64,000 nt of DNA, taken from contig JAKJER010000011.1 of the NCBI GenBank assembly GCA_022705325.1, forward strand, positions 62,001-126,000, given 5' to 3'. The position numbers were made by a program, and so were the translations under genes. Position 1 is the stretch's first letter, and every line of letters starts with the position of its first letter. Below the pieces are notes generated by a model. The model was not told the origin of the DNA, ran no database searches, and saw only the letters and a program-made list of their open reading frames with translations. This document shows positions 1-9,481 of the stretch, in pieces. The DNA comes from Planctomycetota bacterium (GTDB taxonomy: Bacteria > Planctomycetota > Phycisphaerae > SM23-33).

Positions 1-870
1 GCGGTCGCGGCAGAGTTCGACGGCCGCCGCCTGGCGGTCCTGCGTGGCCCGGCAGACGGTGGGCTCGAAGAGCAGCCGCTGACTGAGCTGCTCGCCGCCG
101 AACTGCTGGGCGAAGGCCTGGCGGAGGCGGTCGCGGACCTGCATGGTCTCGTCGTAGAGCATAGTGGTCTGGCTGACCTGGGCGAGGCGCTCGAAGGGGG
201 CCAGCGAATCGGCGTTGGTGGCCTGGGCGTCGAAGACGCGGGTGAACTCGCCCGGGTCGCGCCGCCGGCTGATCATGTCGCAGAAGGCTTGCGTCTGCTC
301 CAGGTCGCCCGCGACCACGTAGTAGCCGCCCGCGTCGGCCAGGCGGCTCTTGGTGACGACCGTCTCGTCGTGGCGCGACCGTCCGAAGATGAACACCCCG
401 AACCCGCGGGCGACGGCTCGCTCGCCCCAGACCCACAGGCGCCTCACGTCGCCGCAGGACGTGTCGACGACGGGACAGCCGATCTTGCGGAGGCGACGTT
501 CGATCGGCAGGGGCACGCCGAAGGCGGGAATGACGGCCCCGTGCTCGGGGCGGACGATCTCTTCGAGACGGGCCATCTGCGCGGCCGTCAGCAATTCCAC
601 GCCGAGACGGCGGAAATGCTCGTTGACCCAGGGGTTGTGGATGATCTGGCCCAGCAGGAAGAGTTGGCGGCCCTCGTGGCGGCAGGCCTCTCGCAACATG
701 GACAGGGCCCGGTTGACGCCGCGGCAGAAGCCGAATACGCGGGGAAGGAGCAGTTGTCCGCCGGGAAGGGTCCAGACGTTGCCGGCCGAGCGAACGCGGT
801 CGACCACGTCGCTGGCGAAGATGTCCTGCTTGGAGGGCATGGCGCGCGTCGGCCCCGGCGGGGGGGTCAT
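1..870 (-). CDS. ispH: IspH-like 4-hydroxy-3-methylbut-2-enyl diphosphate reductase, 3' end missing
   Basis: IspH is the iron-sulfur enzyme that makes IPP and DMAPP in the last step of the MEP isoprenoid pathway. The first 290 codons are visible and the C-terminus lies outside the window. Family blocks are clear: GFCRGVNRAL (Cys49), IIHNPWV (His78), DTSCGD (Cys139), RHDET (His167, Glu169), a QTTM block and VCRATQDRQ (Cys273). All three cluster-ligand cysteines are therefore present. The block that normally reads SAHGV reads PAFGV, so a diphosphate-binding His is Phe at residue 117. I chose the ATG at 870 because its ATGA overlaps the stop of the STAS gene upstream, which suggests translational coupling. 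An in-frame ATG at 840 is an alternative. Family assignment is firm; normal activity is less certain. Confidence 0.85.
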   Translation of the reverse strand, partial: MTPPPGPTRAMPSKQDIFASDVVDRVRSAGNVWTLPGGQLLLPRVFGFCRGVNRALSMLREACRHEGRQLFLLGQIIHNPWVNEHFRRLGVELLTAAQMARLEEIVRPEHGAVIPAFGVPLPIERRLRKIGCPVVDTSCGDVRRLWVWGERAVARGFGVFIFGRSRHDETVVTKSRLADAGGYYVVAGDLEQTQAFCDMISRRRDPGEFTRVFDAQATNADSLAPFERLAQVSQTTMLYDETMQVRDRLRQAFAQQFGGEQLSQRLLFEPTVCRATQDRQAAAVELCRDR

Positions 871-1208
871 CTCGGCGGGGCCGTCAACTGCACCGTGGCC
901 AGGGCGGTGGCGATGTCGTTGTGGAACTCGAAGACCTTGTCCAGGCCCGTGACCAGGAAGACGCCCCAGACCTGGGTGTTGACGGCGGACAAGATCAGGC
1001 GCCGCTGGGAAGCGATCATGACCTTGCGAAGGCGCAGCAGCTTGGCCACGTTGGAGCTGTTGATGAATCCGACGGCGGAGAAGTTCAGCACCGCGTGCGA
1101 GGGGCTCTCCTCGAGGCGGTCGATGAGCGCGTTGAGATCGTCGGAGAACTGCGGATCGTCTCCTAGATCCACCACGACGATGTTTTCCGACCAGTTCTGA
1201 ATAGCCAT
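867..1208 (-). CDS. STAS-domain protein (anti-sigma factor antagonist type)
   Basis: This 113-residue protein consists of a single STAS domain like SpoIIAA/RsbV. It has an alternating strand/helix pattern and an INSSNVAKLLRLRK segment where the phosphorylatable Ser of the family sits (usual form DSSGL). In known systems such proteins bind or release an anti-sigma kinase according to the phosphorylation of that Ser. No kinase or phosphatase partner is visible here. An AAAGGA-like purine run lies upstream of the ATG. The stop codon overlaps the ispH start by 4 bp, so the two are probably cotranscribed. Fold assignment is good; the partner and role are unknown. Confidence 0.75.
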   Translation of the reverse strand: MAIQNWSENIVVVDLGDDPQFSDDLNALIDRLEESPSHAVLNFSAVGFINSSNVAKLLRLRKVMIASQRRLILSAVNTQVWGVFLVTGLDKVFEFHNDIATALATVQLTAPPR

Positions 1209-1272
1209 GCCTTGCGTTTCCTTTCCGCTTGCCCCTCAAGCATAGCGGGACATGCGGACGCAATCAATCGAG

Positions 1273-1366
1273 ATTGCGGAATGCGGATTGCGAACTGAAC
1301 AAGAGCGGATTGCGGACCGTCCTGCTGGACGGTTTGCCCGCCAGGAGGAAATCCGCAATCCGCAAT
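1273..1366. repeat. 17-bp inverted repeat made of GCGGATT-type heptamers
   Basis: Arms at 1273-1289 and 1350-1366 are complementary with one mismatch and are built from units resembling ATTGCGG. A further unit lies near 1304-1316. A small GC hairpin (GGGGC/GCCCC) follows at 1372-1385, next to the 3' end of the macroglobulin gene. The region holds no gene. Similar heptamer strings occur at 26453-26487 and, degenerate, near 16977-17000. Confidence 0.6.
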
Positions 1367-1390
1367 GAGACGGGGCGGAAGCCCCGCCGT

Positions 1391-4300
1391 TCAATCGACG
1401 ATCTTCACCTTGATCTCGTCGCTGTTGGCCTTCAGCTCCGGCGCGTACATGGCCGAGGCCTTGGTCGGCAGGGCGGAGAACCTGCCCGGGATCTCGGCCC
1501 GCATGCGGTAGCTCACGCTGTGCTTGCCGCGAGCCAGGGCCCGCACGAAGAACACCACGCGCTCGTCGCGGAACTCCACGTACGCGCCCATCTCGTTGCC
1601 GTTGTAGCCGCTGCGGACCTCGACCGGCTCCATGCCGGAGGCCTTCATGTCCTCGATCACGATGTACTCGTAATCGTTCTTGGACTCGATCACCATCTCC
1701 ACCTGGACCAGGTCGCCGCTCTTGAGCTGGTCGAGGTTCTTGATTTCCTGGCGGTCGAACTTCTCGACCTTCTGCTCCAGCACCTGCCCGCGGTCGCCCG
1801 GGCGCTTGACCTTCTTGTCAACCGGGATCAGCTTGTACATCTGGCGGTTGACCTTGATCTCCAGCCCGGCCTTGGTGATGTGGTCCTCGAGCGTGAAGTT
1901 GGTCAGGTAGGCGTTCCAGTACAACGGGCCTTCGCCGGCCTTGCGGAACTCGATCTTGTGCTGGCCCGTGGTGAGCTTGGCGCCTTCCAGGACCACCTTG
2001 TTGTCGAAGACGAACAGGTTCTCCTTGGTGATCTTCACCTGCTTGACCTGTCGCCCGTCGACCAGGATATCGACGGTCATGTTCGGCTTGTCCTCGCCGC
2101 TGGCCTTGATGTAGTCGGCGAAGGCCTCGATGACGACGGCGGTGTCGCGCGTCGAGCTCCAGTAGGTGGCGTGGCGGCGGTTGTTGATGAGGTACTTGAC
2201 CAGCCGGCTGGCCTTTTCGCTCTTGGGCTGGGTGACCGCCAGGAGCTTCAGGTAGTAGGCCTGCGCCTCGTACTCGCTGCCGTACCAGCACCACCACCAG
2301 TTGTTCTCGGGCAGCTTGAGGTAGGCGGTGAAGTTCTCGTCGTCCTGCACGAGATACTGTTCGATGTTGCGGATGAGCATGTCGCGCTTCTCGATGTCGC
2401 CGATGCGGTGCAGGGCGATGCCGAACATGCTCTTGGCGTAGACGGGCAGGTCGATCCGGTCGCGGTAGAGGAACTCCCGCATGGCCAGGTTGTCGACCTT
2501 CTCGTCCACCAGCACCATGTACACGAAGGCGTCCAGGGCGTCGGCGCGGTGCTTGTGCCCCGGGGCGGCCTCGGGCAGTTGCAGGCGGCGGACCTGCTCG
2601 GCCTGGTAGCGCTTGAGCCACTCGATGCCCCGTGAGATCACGTCCGGCACGACGGCTACGTCGTTGCCCCGGGCGATCTGCAAGCCATGCACGACCAGGG
2701 CGGTCGTGTGCGGATAGCTGTGCTCGCCCCAGCCGCTGAACCAGCCCCATCCGCCGTCGCCGCACTGCATGCTGTACAGGGCCTGGAGGCCTTCCTTGAC
2801 CATGTCGGCAACCTTGTCCATGTCGAAGACCGGGTTGCGGTCCACCCACTTGGCGCCGTCCCATCGCTTCGTGCCGGCCAGACGCTTCCAGTCAGCCGCC
2901 CGCTTCACGTCGTCGCCGATCTCCTGGGCGTTCAGGTTGGTGATCTTGTCCTGAAGCTCCTTGAGGTTGATTCCCATCTGGAGGATCACCTTCTGCGTGA
3001 TCACCGTCGGCAGGAAGCGGTTGAGCGTCTGCTCGGTGCAGCCGTAGGGGTACTCGACGAGGTAGGGCAGGGCGTCGACCATGGCCCCGGCCAGCGTCGG
3101 GCTGTAGCGGATCTCCAGTCGCGTCTGCTCGGGCCGGCGCTCGGCGGGCACCTTGACGGTGAGGGAGTCGGTTTTCTTGTCCGGGCGCATCACGCCGCAG
3201 AAGCTCTCCATCTTGAGCATCCCGTGGACGTAGACGGGGAACTCCATCTGCATCGCGTCGGACTCTTCGGTGGTCAGGGCCTTCATCCGCACGACGGCTG
3301 TGCCCTCGCGGACGACCTTGACGCGCCAATCGACGCGCTTCTCGCCGCCGGCGTCGATCTTGACCGACTGCTCGCCCTTGACGCCGGGCATGAGTTCGAG
3401 GGTCTTGCCCTCGAGTTCCAGGAGGACCTTGGCGGTCACGTCGCCCTTGAGGTAGTTGTGCACGTTGGCCGACAGGACCACCTCGTCCTTCTCGACGAAG
3501 AACCGCGGGGCCTGCAGGCGGATAATGAGGTTCTTGGTGGTGAGAACGGCCGTCTCGCCCTCGCCGACCCGGCAGCCGCCGCCCATCGCCCAGACCTTGG
3601 TCGTCCAGGTGGTCAGGTTCTCGGGCATGGTCACTTCGATCTCGGCCACGCCGTTCTTGGCGGTGGTGACGGCCGCCGCCCAGAAGGCGGTGTCGGCGAA
3701 GTTGGTGCGGACGGTGGCCTCGGCCATCGCCGGCTCGCCGCCGCCGCCGTCCTTGTCGGCGCTCTTCTTCTCGAGCCGATCCATGCCGTTGGCGGCCATC
3801 TCGCGGGGCGGCGCGGCGGCCATGGGCATCGGCGGCCCCCCGGGCGCGGCGTCGGCTAACTCCATCGCCCGGCCCGCCTTGGCCATCCCGAAGCCGGCTC
3901 CGCCTTCTCCGCCGGTCATTGCGCCGCGGCGGTGCTGCTCCGCCTGCTGGCGCAGCTCGCCCGGCCTGCCGTTCGCGTCGGGCAGGTCGGCGACCAGGTG
4001 GCCGAACACGCCGAGGAAGCTCATGCCGTCGGTGTTGGGCACGATCATGTTGTAGCCGCCGCGGCTCAGGCTCGACTCGTGCTGGAGGTTGTGGTGACGG
4101 CGCCACTTCCAGAAGAACTCGCGGATGTTGCCCACGTTCGAGCCGCCGCTGATGTACTCGACGGCCTTGTCGTACATCGTGATGACCGTCGAGCCCTCGT
4201 ACGGCTCGCCCGTCGTGTCGGTCAGCTTGACGCGGACCTTGGCCTTTTGGCCGGGCTTGTACTTCATCGGCTCGCCCTTGTCGGCCTGGCCGTCCAGCGG

Positions 4301-7300
4301 GGTGACCTCGACGTTGAGGATCCGCTTCTCCGGCGGGACGACGATCTCACGCATTTCCTGGTAGACCCGCCCGTCGGCGATGGTGAGGGCCTCGACGAAG
4401 AAGTTCGGCATGTCCTTCTTCGTCACCACGATGGTCTCCTCGGCGCTGCGCCCCTTGAGCCGCAACGTCTTGGGCGGGCCCTGCCCGATCCCGTTGGCCG
4501 GGCGGACGAACAGCAGCACCGTCGCGTTCTTGAGGTTGGTGTTGATGCGGAGCTGGACCTTCTCGTCGGGTTTGTAGTCCTTCTTGTCGGCCACCAACTC
4601 CAGTTCGTTGAAGCGGAAGTCCTCGCCCGCTTCCAGGCCCGGGCCCGCGATGATGAACACGTAGCCGCCTTCGATGGCGTGGCCCTTGGCGTCGGTGACG
4701 GTGTAGCTCAGGCGATACTGCCCGGTCTTGGCGGCCGTGATCTGCTGGCGGGCGCAGCCTTCCTCGTCGGTGGGCAGGTCCCACGTCTGGACGACCTTCT
4801 CGACGGGCTCGCGGTCCTTGTCATACGTGATCTGGATCAGCTTGAGCGTGCCCTTGCCCTGGACGGGCTTGCTGTCCAGCCGCTGGGCGCGGAAGTTGGC
4901 GTGGACGGTGTCGCCCACGCGGTAGTGCCCGCGATTGACCCAGGCATAGGTCTTGAACGGCTTGCGGGCCACCAGCACCGCGCCGCTGCCGGTGATCGTG
5001 CGGCGCGACTGGTCGGTCACTTCCGCCGACACCTCGTACTTGTGGTCCTCGTCGCCCATGGCCATCTTGGCCAGCGCCGTGTCGATCTCGACCTTGACCG
5101 TGCCGTCCTTGCCGACCTCGACCTCGTTCTCCGAGACGATCTCCGGCTGCTGGGGCGGGGCCCATCGCCCGTGCCACCACCACCAGGGCGTCGGACGCTT
5201 GCAGCCCCACTCGTGCCAGCCGGGGTACCACACGTAGTCGTACGCGAACCACCAGTAGCCCACGCCGTAGTACCAGTCCCATGGGGTGATCGGGTACCAC
5301 GTGCCGTTGAAACTGGTCCGGGTGACCTTGTACTTGACCTTGCCCTCCTTGACCGGGGCGCCGAAGAGGTACTTGGCCTGGATGGTGGCCGTCACCTTCT
5401 CGCCCAGCATGACCGGCTCCTTGGGCGCCTCGACGGTGACCTCGAACTCGGGCTTCTTGTACTCCTCGACGCGGAACGACCCGCCCCCGCCGAAGTGAGG
5501 CGCGCCCAGGCCGCGAACCTGGATGTGGTACATGCCCAGCGTGGCGTCCTTGGGCAACTCCCACTCGCTGTCGTAGCCGCCGAAGTCGTCGATCTTCAGC
5601 ACTTTCTTGAAGACTTCCTCATTCCGGGGACTGCGAATGATCGTCTCGACCTGCTGGCCGGCGTAGGGGCTCTTGCCCTCGCGGTCGTACTGGGCCTGGT
5701 TGGACCAGAACTTGAACTTCACGGTCTGGCCCGGGCGGTAGACCGGGCGGTCGGAGATGAAGAACGTCTTGACCGCGTTGTATGGCTGGTCGTACCAGTT
5801 GCCGTACCAGACGCCCGTCCAGCCGTACCAGGCGTAGCGGGTCTTGTCGTCGTCGCCTCCGCGGGCCTGGATGATCCACTGGTAGCGGTGCTGCGGGATC
5901 TTGTTCTCGGCCAGGAGGATCTGCCCGTCCGCGTCGGTCAGCTCGGCGAACTGGGTGGTGTGAAGCGTGTAGGTCCGGGTCTTGCTCTGGTACTCCTGCC
6001 AGTAGCCGAAGAACTCGACGTTCGACTTGACCACCGGCTTGCCCGTGGCGGCGTCGGCCACGTAGATCAGCACCTGCTTGTCGAGCTGCTTCTTGACGAT
6101 GGCCGTATCGGCCACCCACAGCACGATGAAGCAGGTGTTGCCGTCATCCATCTTGCTGGTCAACAGGTACGCGCCGGGGTTCTTGAGCGGGGTCTGGACG
6201 GTGATGCGCTTGTCGAAGTGGGCGGCGCGAGGCTGGAGCGTTTCGCTCCAGCGGGCGGCCTCCTTGCCCTCGTACTGCTTGTGCTTCTGCTGGACAAGCT
6301 GCCATCCGACGTTGGCGATGTTGACCTTCTCCCACTGCTCGCGATCTTCCTGCTTGCGGCGGTCGGGGTTGGACTTGAGGAAGGCCTTGACGTCGTCGAT
6401 GAGCTTCTCGATCAGGATCTCGTGTGCGACGAACTCGACCTTCTTGCCGTTGCGGAAGCGGAAGTCGACGGTCGCGCCCTTGCCGCCCGCCGGCTGGGTC
6501 ATCACCGGCTCGAACATGCCCCAGTTGCCCACGATCTGGGTGACGCGCTTGATCTCGCCCGCCTGGCGCCACCAGCCAGCCGCCTTGGGATACTGCTGGC
6601 GGTTCTCGAAGATCTGCCCCAGCGTCGTGCGGGCCTGCTGCGAGTACCCGTCGTTGCGCCCCGAGACTTCCTGATAGATCTTGATGAAGTTGAACTCGTC
6701 GGGCAGCTTGAAGCGCCGAATCCCGACGGCCAGCCGGGCGATGGTCTCCGTCTCGCCCAGCGTCGTCAGGGCGTACGGCCCGGACTTGTCGCGGTTCTCG
6801 ACGTCGGCCTGCCGGCCGAAGAAGTGGCCCCACTGGGCCATCGTCTGGACGCCGAACTGGTTGTGAAGGAAGCCGGCGAACTGCATCCGGACTTGGCTGT
6901 CCAGGGCGGGGTGGTACTCGACGGCCATCACCAGGCACCAGCGCCAGCGCTGCCCGTCGGTCTCGGCGGCGTCCCAGGACTTGGGGCGGGTGTGGTAGAC
7001 GGGGTTGCCGTCGGCGTCGGTGGGGGCGCCGCGCGAGCCCATGCCGTAGCCCCTGCGATAGAAGTAGTACCGGTTCGGCGCTTCCTCATAGTCGGGCAGG
7101 GCCTTGAGGTCGGTCAGGTACTGCAGCCGCCAGGAATCCTGCCCGTGGCGCGAGCTGATCAACATGGTCGCGAGGTTCAGGTAGAACTGGCCGACCTCGT
7201 TCTTGTTGGTCTCGGTCTTGACGAGCGGGAAGGCCTGCTGCATGAGTTGGAGGGCCCGGGTGCGGTCGCGTTCGAAGGAATCGGCGAACTTGGCCGTTCC

Positions 7301-7687
7301 GCCGCGGTGGGGCCCGCGGATGTACTCGCCGGCGACGATCGCGCCCCAGTGCTCGACGTTCATGTAGCTCTGGGCGACGGTCTGGAGCACCCGCCAGTTC
7401 TTGGCGTGGGCGTCCACGACCTTCTCGCGGAAGGCGTCGACCTCGCTGATGCGACCCAGGCGCTGGAGGCACTGGACGGCGTTGTTGTAGTCGGTCACCA
7501 CCAGGCGCGGGTCGGACGTGCCGTCGGTGGACAGCTTGGAATACAGCGCGTACGCCTCTTTCCAGTTGCCGTTGCGGAAGAGCTGGTTGGCCTTCTCGCG
7601 GGCGGCGACGTCGTCGCGCCCCTCCAGGGCCAGCGTGCAGCAGAGGACCACGGCCAGCAACAGGGCGATCTTGGGGAGGTGTCTCAT
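1391..7687 (-). CDS. Secreted alpha-2-macroglobulin family protein with intact thioester motif
   Basis: This 2098-residue secreted or periplasmic protein belongs to the bacterial alpha-2-macroglobulin family, whose members trap attacking proteases covalently. The N-terminus MRHLPKIALLLAVVLCC is a signal peptide, possibly a lipoprotein-like one. A helical, TPR-like region follows, then MG-type beta domains. The thioester motif GCTEQ has its Cys at residue 1550 and is followed by an alpha/alpha-toroid and a C-terminal receptor-like domain. A Gly/Pro/Ala-rich insert just before the MPENLTTW segment may be the bait region. Residues 800-846 are extraordinarily rich in Trp and Tyr, including a WWWW run. 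The ATG at 7687 has GGAG at good spacing; a GTG at 7714 would extend the signal peptide and is less likely. The penicillin-binding protein often paired with this family in proteobacteria is not adjacent. Confidence 0.92.
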   Translation of the reverse strand: MRHLPKIALLLAVVLCCTLALEGRDDVAAREKANQLFRNGNWKEAYALYSKLSTDGTSDPRLVVTDYNNAVQCLQRLGRISEVDAFREKVVDAHAKNWRVLQTVAQSYMNVEHWGAIVAGEYIRGPHRGGTAKFADSFERDRTRALQLMQQAFPLVKTETNKNEVGQFYLNLATMLISSRHGQDSWRLQYLTDLKALPDYEEAPNRYYFYRRGYGMGSRGAPTDADGNPVYHTRPKSWDAAETDGQRWRWCLVMAVEYHPALDSQVRMQFAGFLHNQFGVQTMAQWGHFFGRQADVENRDKSGPYALTTLGETETIARLAVGIRRFKLPDEFNFIKIYQEVSGRNDGYSQQARTTLGQIFENRQQYPKAAGWWRQAGEIKRVTQIVGNWGMFEPVMTQPAGGKGATVDFRFRNGKKVEFVAHEILIEKLIDDVKAFLKSNPDRRKQEDREQWEKVNIANVGWQLVQQKHKQYEGKEAARWSETLQPRAAHFDKRITVQTPLKNPGAYLLTSKMDDGNTCFIVLWVADTAIVKKQLDKQVLIYVADAATGKPVVKSNVEFFGYWQEYQSKTRTYTLHTTQFAELTDADGQILLAENKIPQHRYQWIIQARGGDDDKTRYAWYGWTGVWYGNWYDQPYNAVKTFFISDRPVYRPGQTVKFKFWSNQAQYDREGKSPYAGQQVETIIRSPRNEEVFKKVLKIDDFGGYDSEWELPKDATLGMYHIQVRGLGAPHFGGGGSFRVEEYKKPEFEVTVEAPKEPVMLGEKVTATIQAKYLFGAPVKEGKVKYKVTRTSFNGTWYPITPWDWYYGVGYWWFAYDYVWYPGWHEWGCKRPTPWWWWHGRWAPPQQPEIVSENEVEVGKDGTVKVEIDTALAKMAMGDEDHKYEVSAEVTDQSRRTITGSGAVLVARKPFKTYAWVNRGHYRVGDTVHANFRAQRLDSKPVQGKGTLKLIQITYDKDREPVEKVVQTWDLPTDEEGCARQQITAAKTGQYRLSYTVTDAKGHAIEGGYVFIIAGPGLEAGEDFRFNELELVADKKDYKPDEKVQLRINTNLKNATVLLFVRPANGIGQGPPKTLRLKGRSAEETIVVTKKDMPNFFVEALTIADGRVYQEMREIVVPPEKRILNVEVTPLDGQADKGEPMKYKPGQKAKVRVKLTDTTGEPYEGSTVITMYDKAVEYISGGSNVGNIREFFWKWRRHHNLQHESSLSRGGYNMIVPNTDGMSFLGVFGHLVADLPDANGRPGELRQQAEQHRRGAMTGGEGGAGFGMAKAGRAMELADAAPGGPPMPMAAAPPREMAANGMDRLEKKSADKDGGGGEPAMAEATVRTNFADTAFWAAAVTTAKNGVAEIEVTMPENLTTWTTKVWAMGGGCRVGEGETAVLTTKNLIIRLQAPRFFVEKDEVVLSANVHNYLKGDVTAKVLLELEGKTLELMPGVKGEQSVKIDAGGEKRVDWRVKVVREGTAVVRMKALTTEESDAMQMEFPVYVHGMLKMESFCGVMRPDKKTDSLTVKVPAERRPEQTRLEIRYSPTLAGAMVDALPYLVEYPYGCTEQTLNRFLPTVITQKVILQMGINLKELQDKITNLNAQEIGDDVKRAADWKRLAGTKRWDGAKWVDRNPVFDMDKVADMVKEGLQALYSMQCGDGGWGWFSGWGEHSYPHTTALVVHGLQIARGNDVAVVPDVISRGIEWLKRYQAEQVRRLQLPEAAPGHKHRADALDAFVYMVLVDEKVDNLAMREFLYRDRIDLPVYAKSMFGIALHRIGDIEKRDMLIRNIEQYLVQDDENFTAYLKLPENNWWWCWYGSEYEAQAYYLKLLAVTQPKSEKASRLVKYLINNRRHATYWSSTRDTAVVIEAFADYIKASGEDKPNMTVDILVDGRQVKQVKITKENLFVFDNKVVLEGAKLTTGQHKIEFRKAGEGPLYWNAYLTNFTLEDHITKAGLEIKVNRQMYKLIPVDKKVKRPGDRGQVLEQKVEKFDRQEIKNLDQLKSGDLVQVEMVIESKNDYEYIVIEDMKASGMEPVEVRSGYNGNEMGAYVEFRDERVVFFVRALARGKHSVSYRMRAEIPGRFSALPTKASAMYAPELKANSDEIKVKIVD

Positions 7688-7861
7688 GTTCGCGATCTCC
7701 AAAGTTGTGTGCACTATGGTATCGTGAGGCCATTCCCGAAGGAACAGGCTCTTGTGTGAACGGCTACGATTGTCCGGAGCGTTAGACGCCGGGCAGGGGA
7801 AAAGGTTCCGGGAGTTTCACCGCTCGAGACCATCCTGGGGCGCAGGCCGGGGCCTCGATCG

Positions 7862-9361
7862 TCACGCTCTGCCGTACGCCTTTGTCTGGTCCGCCAGGTG
7901 CTTGGCCAAGCCGGGGCTGAGCTGCTCATCCGTCACCCGCCACAGCCAGTTGGGCCCCTTGGCGCCCGGATGGTTCATGCGGGCCTGGCCGTCGAGGTTG
8001 AGCAGGTCCTGCATGGGGATGATCGCCGTGCGGGCCGGCGAGAGCATGGCCAGGCGGACAAGCTCCGGGGCGACCTGGTCGGCGGGCACTTCTCGGCCGA
8101 GATAGGAAAAGAGCTGGCGTCTGGCGGTTGCGTCAGCCTCGGTCTCGAACCAGCCGCGGGCCGTGTTGTTGTCGTGCGTGCCGGTGTAGACGATGCTGTT
8201 GGGCGGGATGTTGTGCGGGATGTACGGCGAGCGGGGCATGGCCTGGCCGAACGCGAACAACAGCGGTTTCATTCCGGGCAGCTCGTAGTCGCGGATCAGC
8301 TCGCGCACCTCGGCGGTGATGGTGCCCAGGTCCTCGGCCAGTATGGGCGGGTGCGGGCGGCGCAGGCTCATCGCCTCCAGCAGGTCCGCGCCCGGCCCGC
8401 GAACCCACCGCCCCCTGACGGCGGTCTTGTGACCGGCCGGCACCTGCCAGCTTGCCACGATCCCGCGGAAGTGGTCGATCCGAACGAGATCGTACAGCTC
8501 GTAGTTGCGGTCCATGCGGTCCAGCCACCAGGAGTAGCCGTCCTTGCGCATCCGCGTCCAGTCGTAAACGGGGTTGCCCCAGAGCTGCCCGGTCCTGCTG
8601 AAGTAGTCGGGGGGCGTTCCCGCCATGCGGGCGACGTGCCCGGCTGAATCCAGCTTGAAGCAGTCGCGGTGGGCCCAGACGTCGGCGGAGTCGTGGGCCA
8701 CGTAGAAGGGCAGGTCGCCGATGATCCGGATGCCGCGATCGTTGCAGTAGCTTCGCAGGGCGGTCCACTGGCGGTGAAAGAGGAACTGCGCGAGCTTGAC
8801 GCGGGTCAGGGCCTCGCCGGCGGCGCGGCGGACCGCGGCGAGGGCTTCGCGCTCTCGGTCGCGCAGGTCCGCGGGCCATCGGGTCCAGGCCCGTTCGCGC
8901 CGGGCGCGACGGATGACCTCGAAGAGGGCGTAGTCGTCCAGCCACGCGGCGTGGCGGCCGCAGAAGTCGTCGAACCCGTCGGGCATGGGCTTGCCCGCCA
9001 GCCGTTGCCACAGCACGTCGAGCAGGCGGTCCTTGCAGGCCTCGCAGGTGCGGTAGTCGGCCCGCCCGGGCGGGCAGGGAGGTGCATCGGCCAGGTCGCG
9101 ATTCTCCAACAGCCCGTCGGCGACCAGTCGCTGGGGGCTCAGGAGCATGACGTTTCCCGCGAAGGCGGAAGTGGAGCTGTAGGGCGAGTAGCCGCAGGCG
9201 GCGGTGGTGGGGGTCAGCGGGAGAACCTGCCATCGCCTCTGCGAGGCCGCCTGGAGAAAGTCGACGAACCGGCAGGCGCCGTCACCGAGGTCGCCCGCGC
9301 CCAGGGGCGAAGGCAGCGACGTGACGTGCAGCAGGATGCCGCTGCAACGCGGTGGAAGCAT
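7862..9361 (-). CDS. malQ: 4-alpha-glucanotransferase (amylomaltase, GH77)
   Basis: This 499-residue protein has the normal length for GH77 enzymes, which transfer maltodextrin segments between alpha-1,4-glucans in the cytoplasm during glycogen or maltodextrin metabolism. The catalytic set is visible: nucleophile Asp296 in VRIDHFRG, acid/base Glu343 in LAEDLG, and Asp397 in THDNN. The family N-terminal segment SGILLHVTSLPS is also present. AGGAAAGGA lies just upstream of the ATG at 9361. No glycogen synthase or phosphorylase is adjacent. The next gene on the same strand is the macroglobulin, 175 bp away, so the two are probably independent. Confidence 0.96.
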   Translation of the reverse strand: MLPPRCSGILLHVTSLPSPLGAGDLGDGACRFVDFLQAASQRRWQVLPLTPTTAACGYSPYSSTSAFAGNVMLLSPQRLVADGLLENRDLADAPPCPPGRADYRTCEACKDRLLDVLWQRLAGKPMPDGFDDFCGRHAAWLDDYALFEVIRRARRERAWTRWPADLRDREREALAAVRRAAGEALTRVKLAQFLFHRQWTALRSYCNDRGIRIIGDLPFYVAHDSADVWAHRDCFKLDSAGHVARMAGTPPDYFSRTGQLWGNPVYDWTRMRKDGYSWWLDRMDRNYELYDLVRIDHFRGIVASWQVPAGHKTAVRGRWVRGPGADLLEAMSLRRPHPPILAEDLGTITAEVRELIRDYELPGMKPLLFAFGQAMPRSPYIPHNIPPNSIVYTGTHDNNTARGWFETEADATARRQLFSYLGREVPADQVAPELVRLAMLSPARTAIIPMQDLLNLDGQARMNHPGAKGPNWLWRVTDEQLSPGLAKHLADQTKAYGRA

Positions 9362-9481
9362 GATGGTCCTTTCCTGGCTCGGCTGGGCAATCCCGGCGCC
9401 GGTGTTCTATTCTATCGGTCCTTGACAGGCAAGGGCGAGAACGACCATCATGCCGGTGTCATTCTTGTTCAGGAGACGACA

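Noticed and set aside
3932..7759. Very long open frame on the + strand opposite the macroglobulin
   Set aside because: It is rich in Val, Asp, Leu and Arg without any domain. This is the usual mirror of a high-GC gene on the other strand.
8669..9481. Upstream extension of the ThuA-like frame
   Set aside because: It is antisense to malQ. The true start at 9482 has AGGAGA and a signal peptide.
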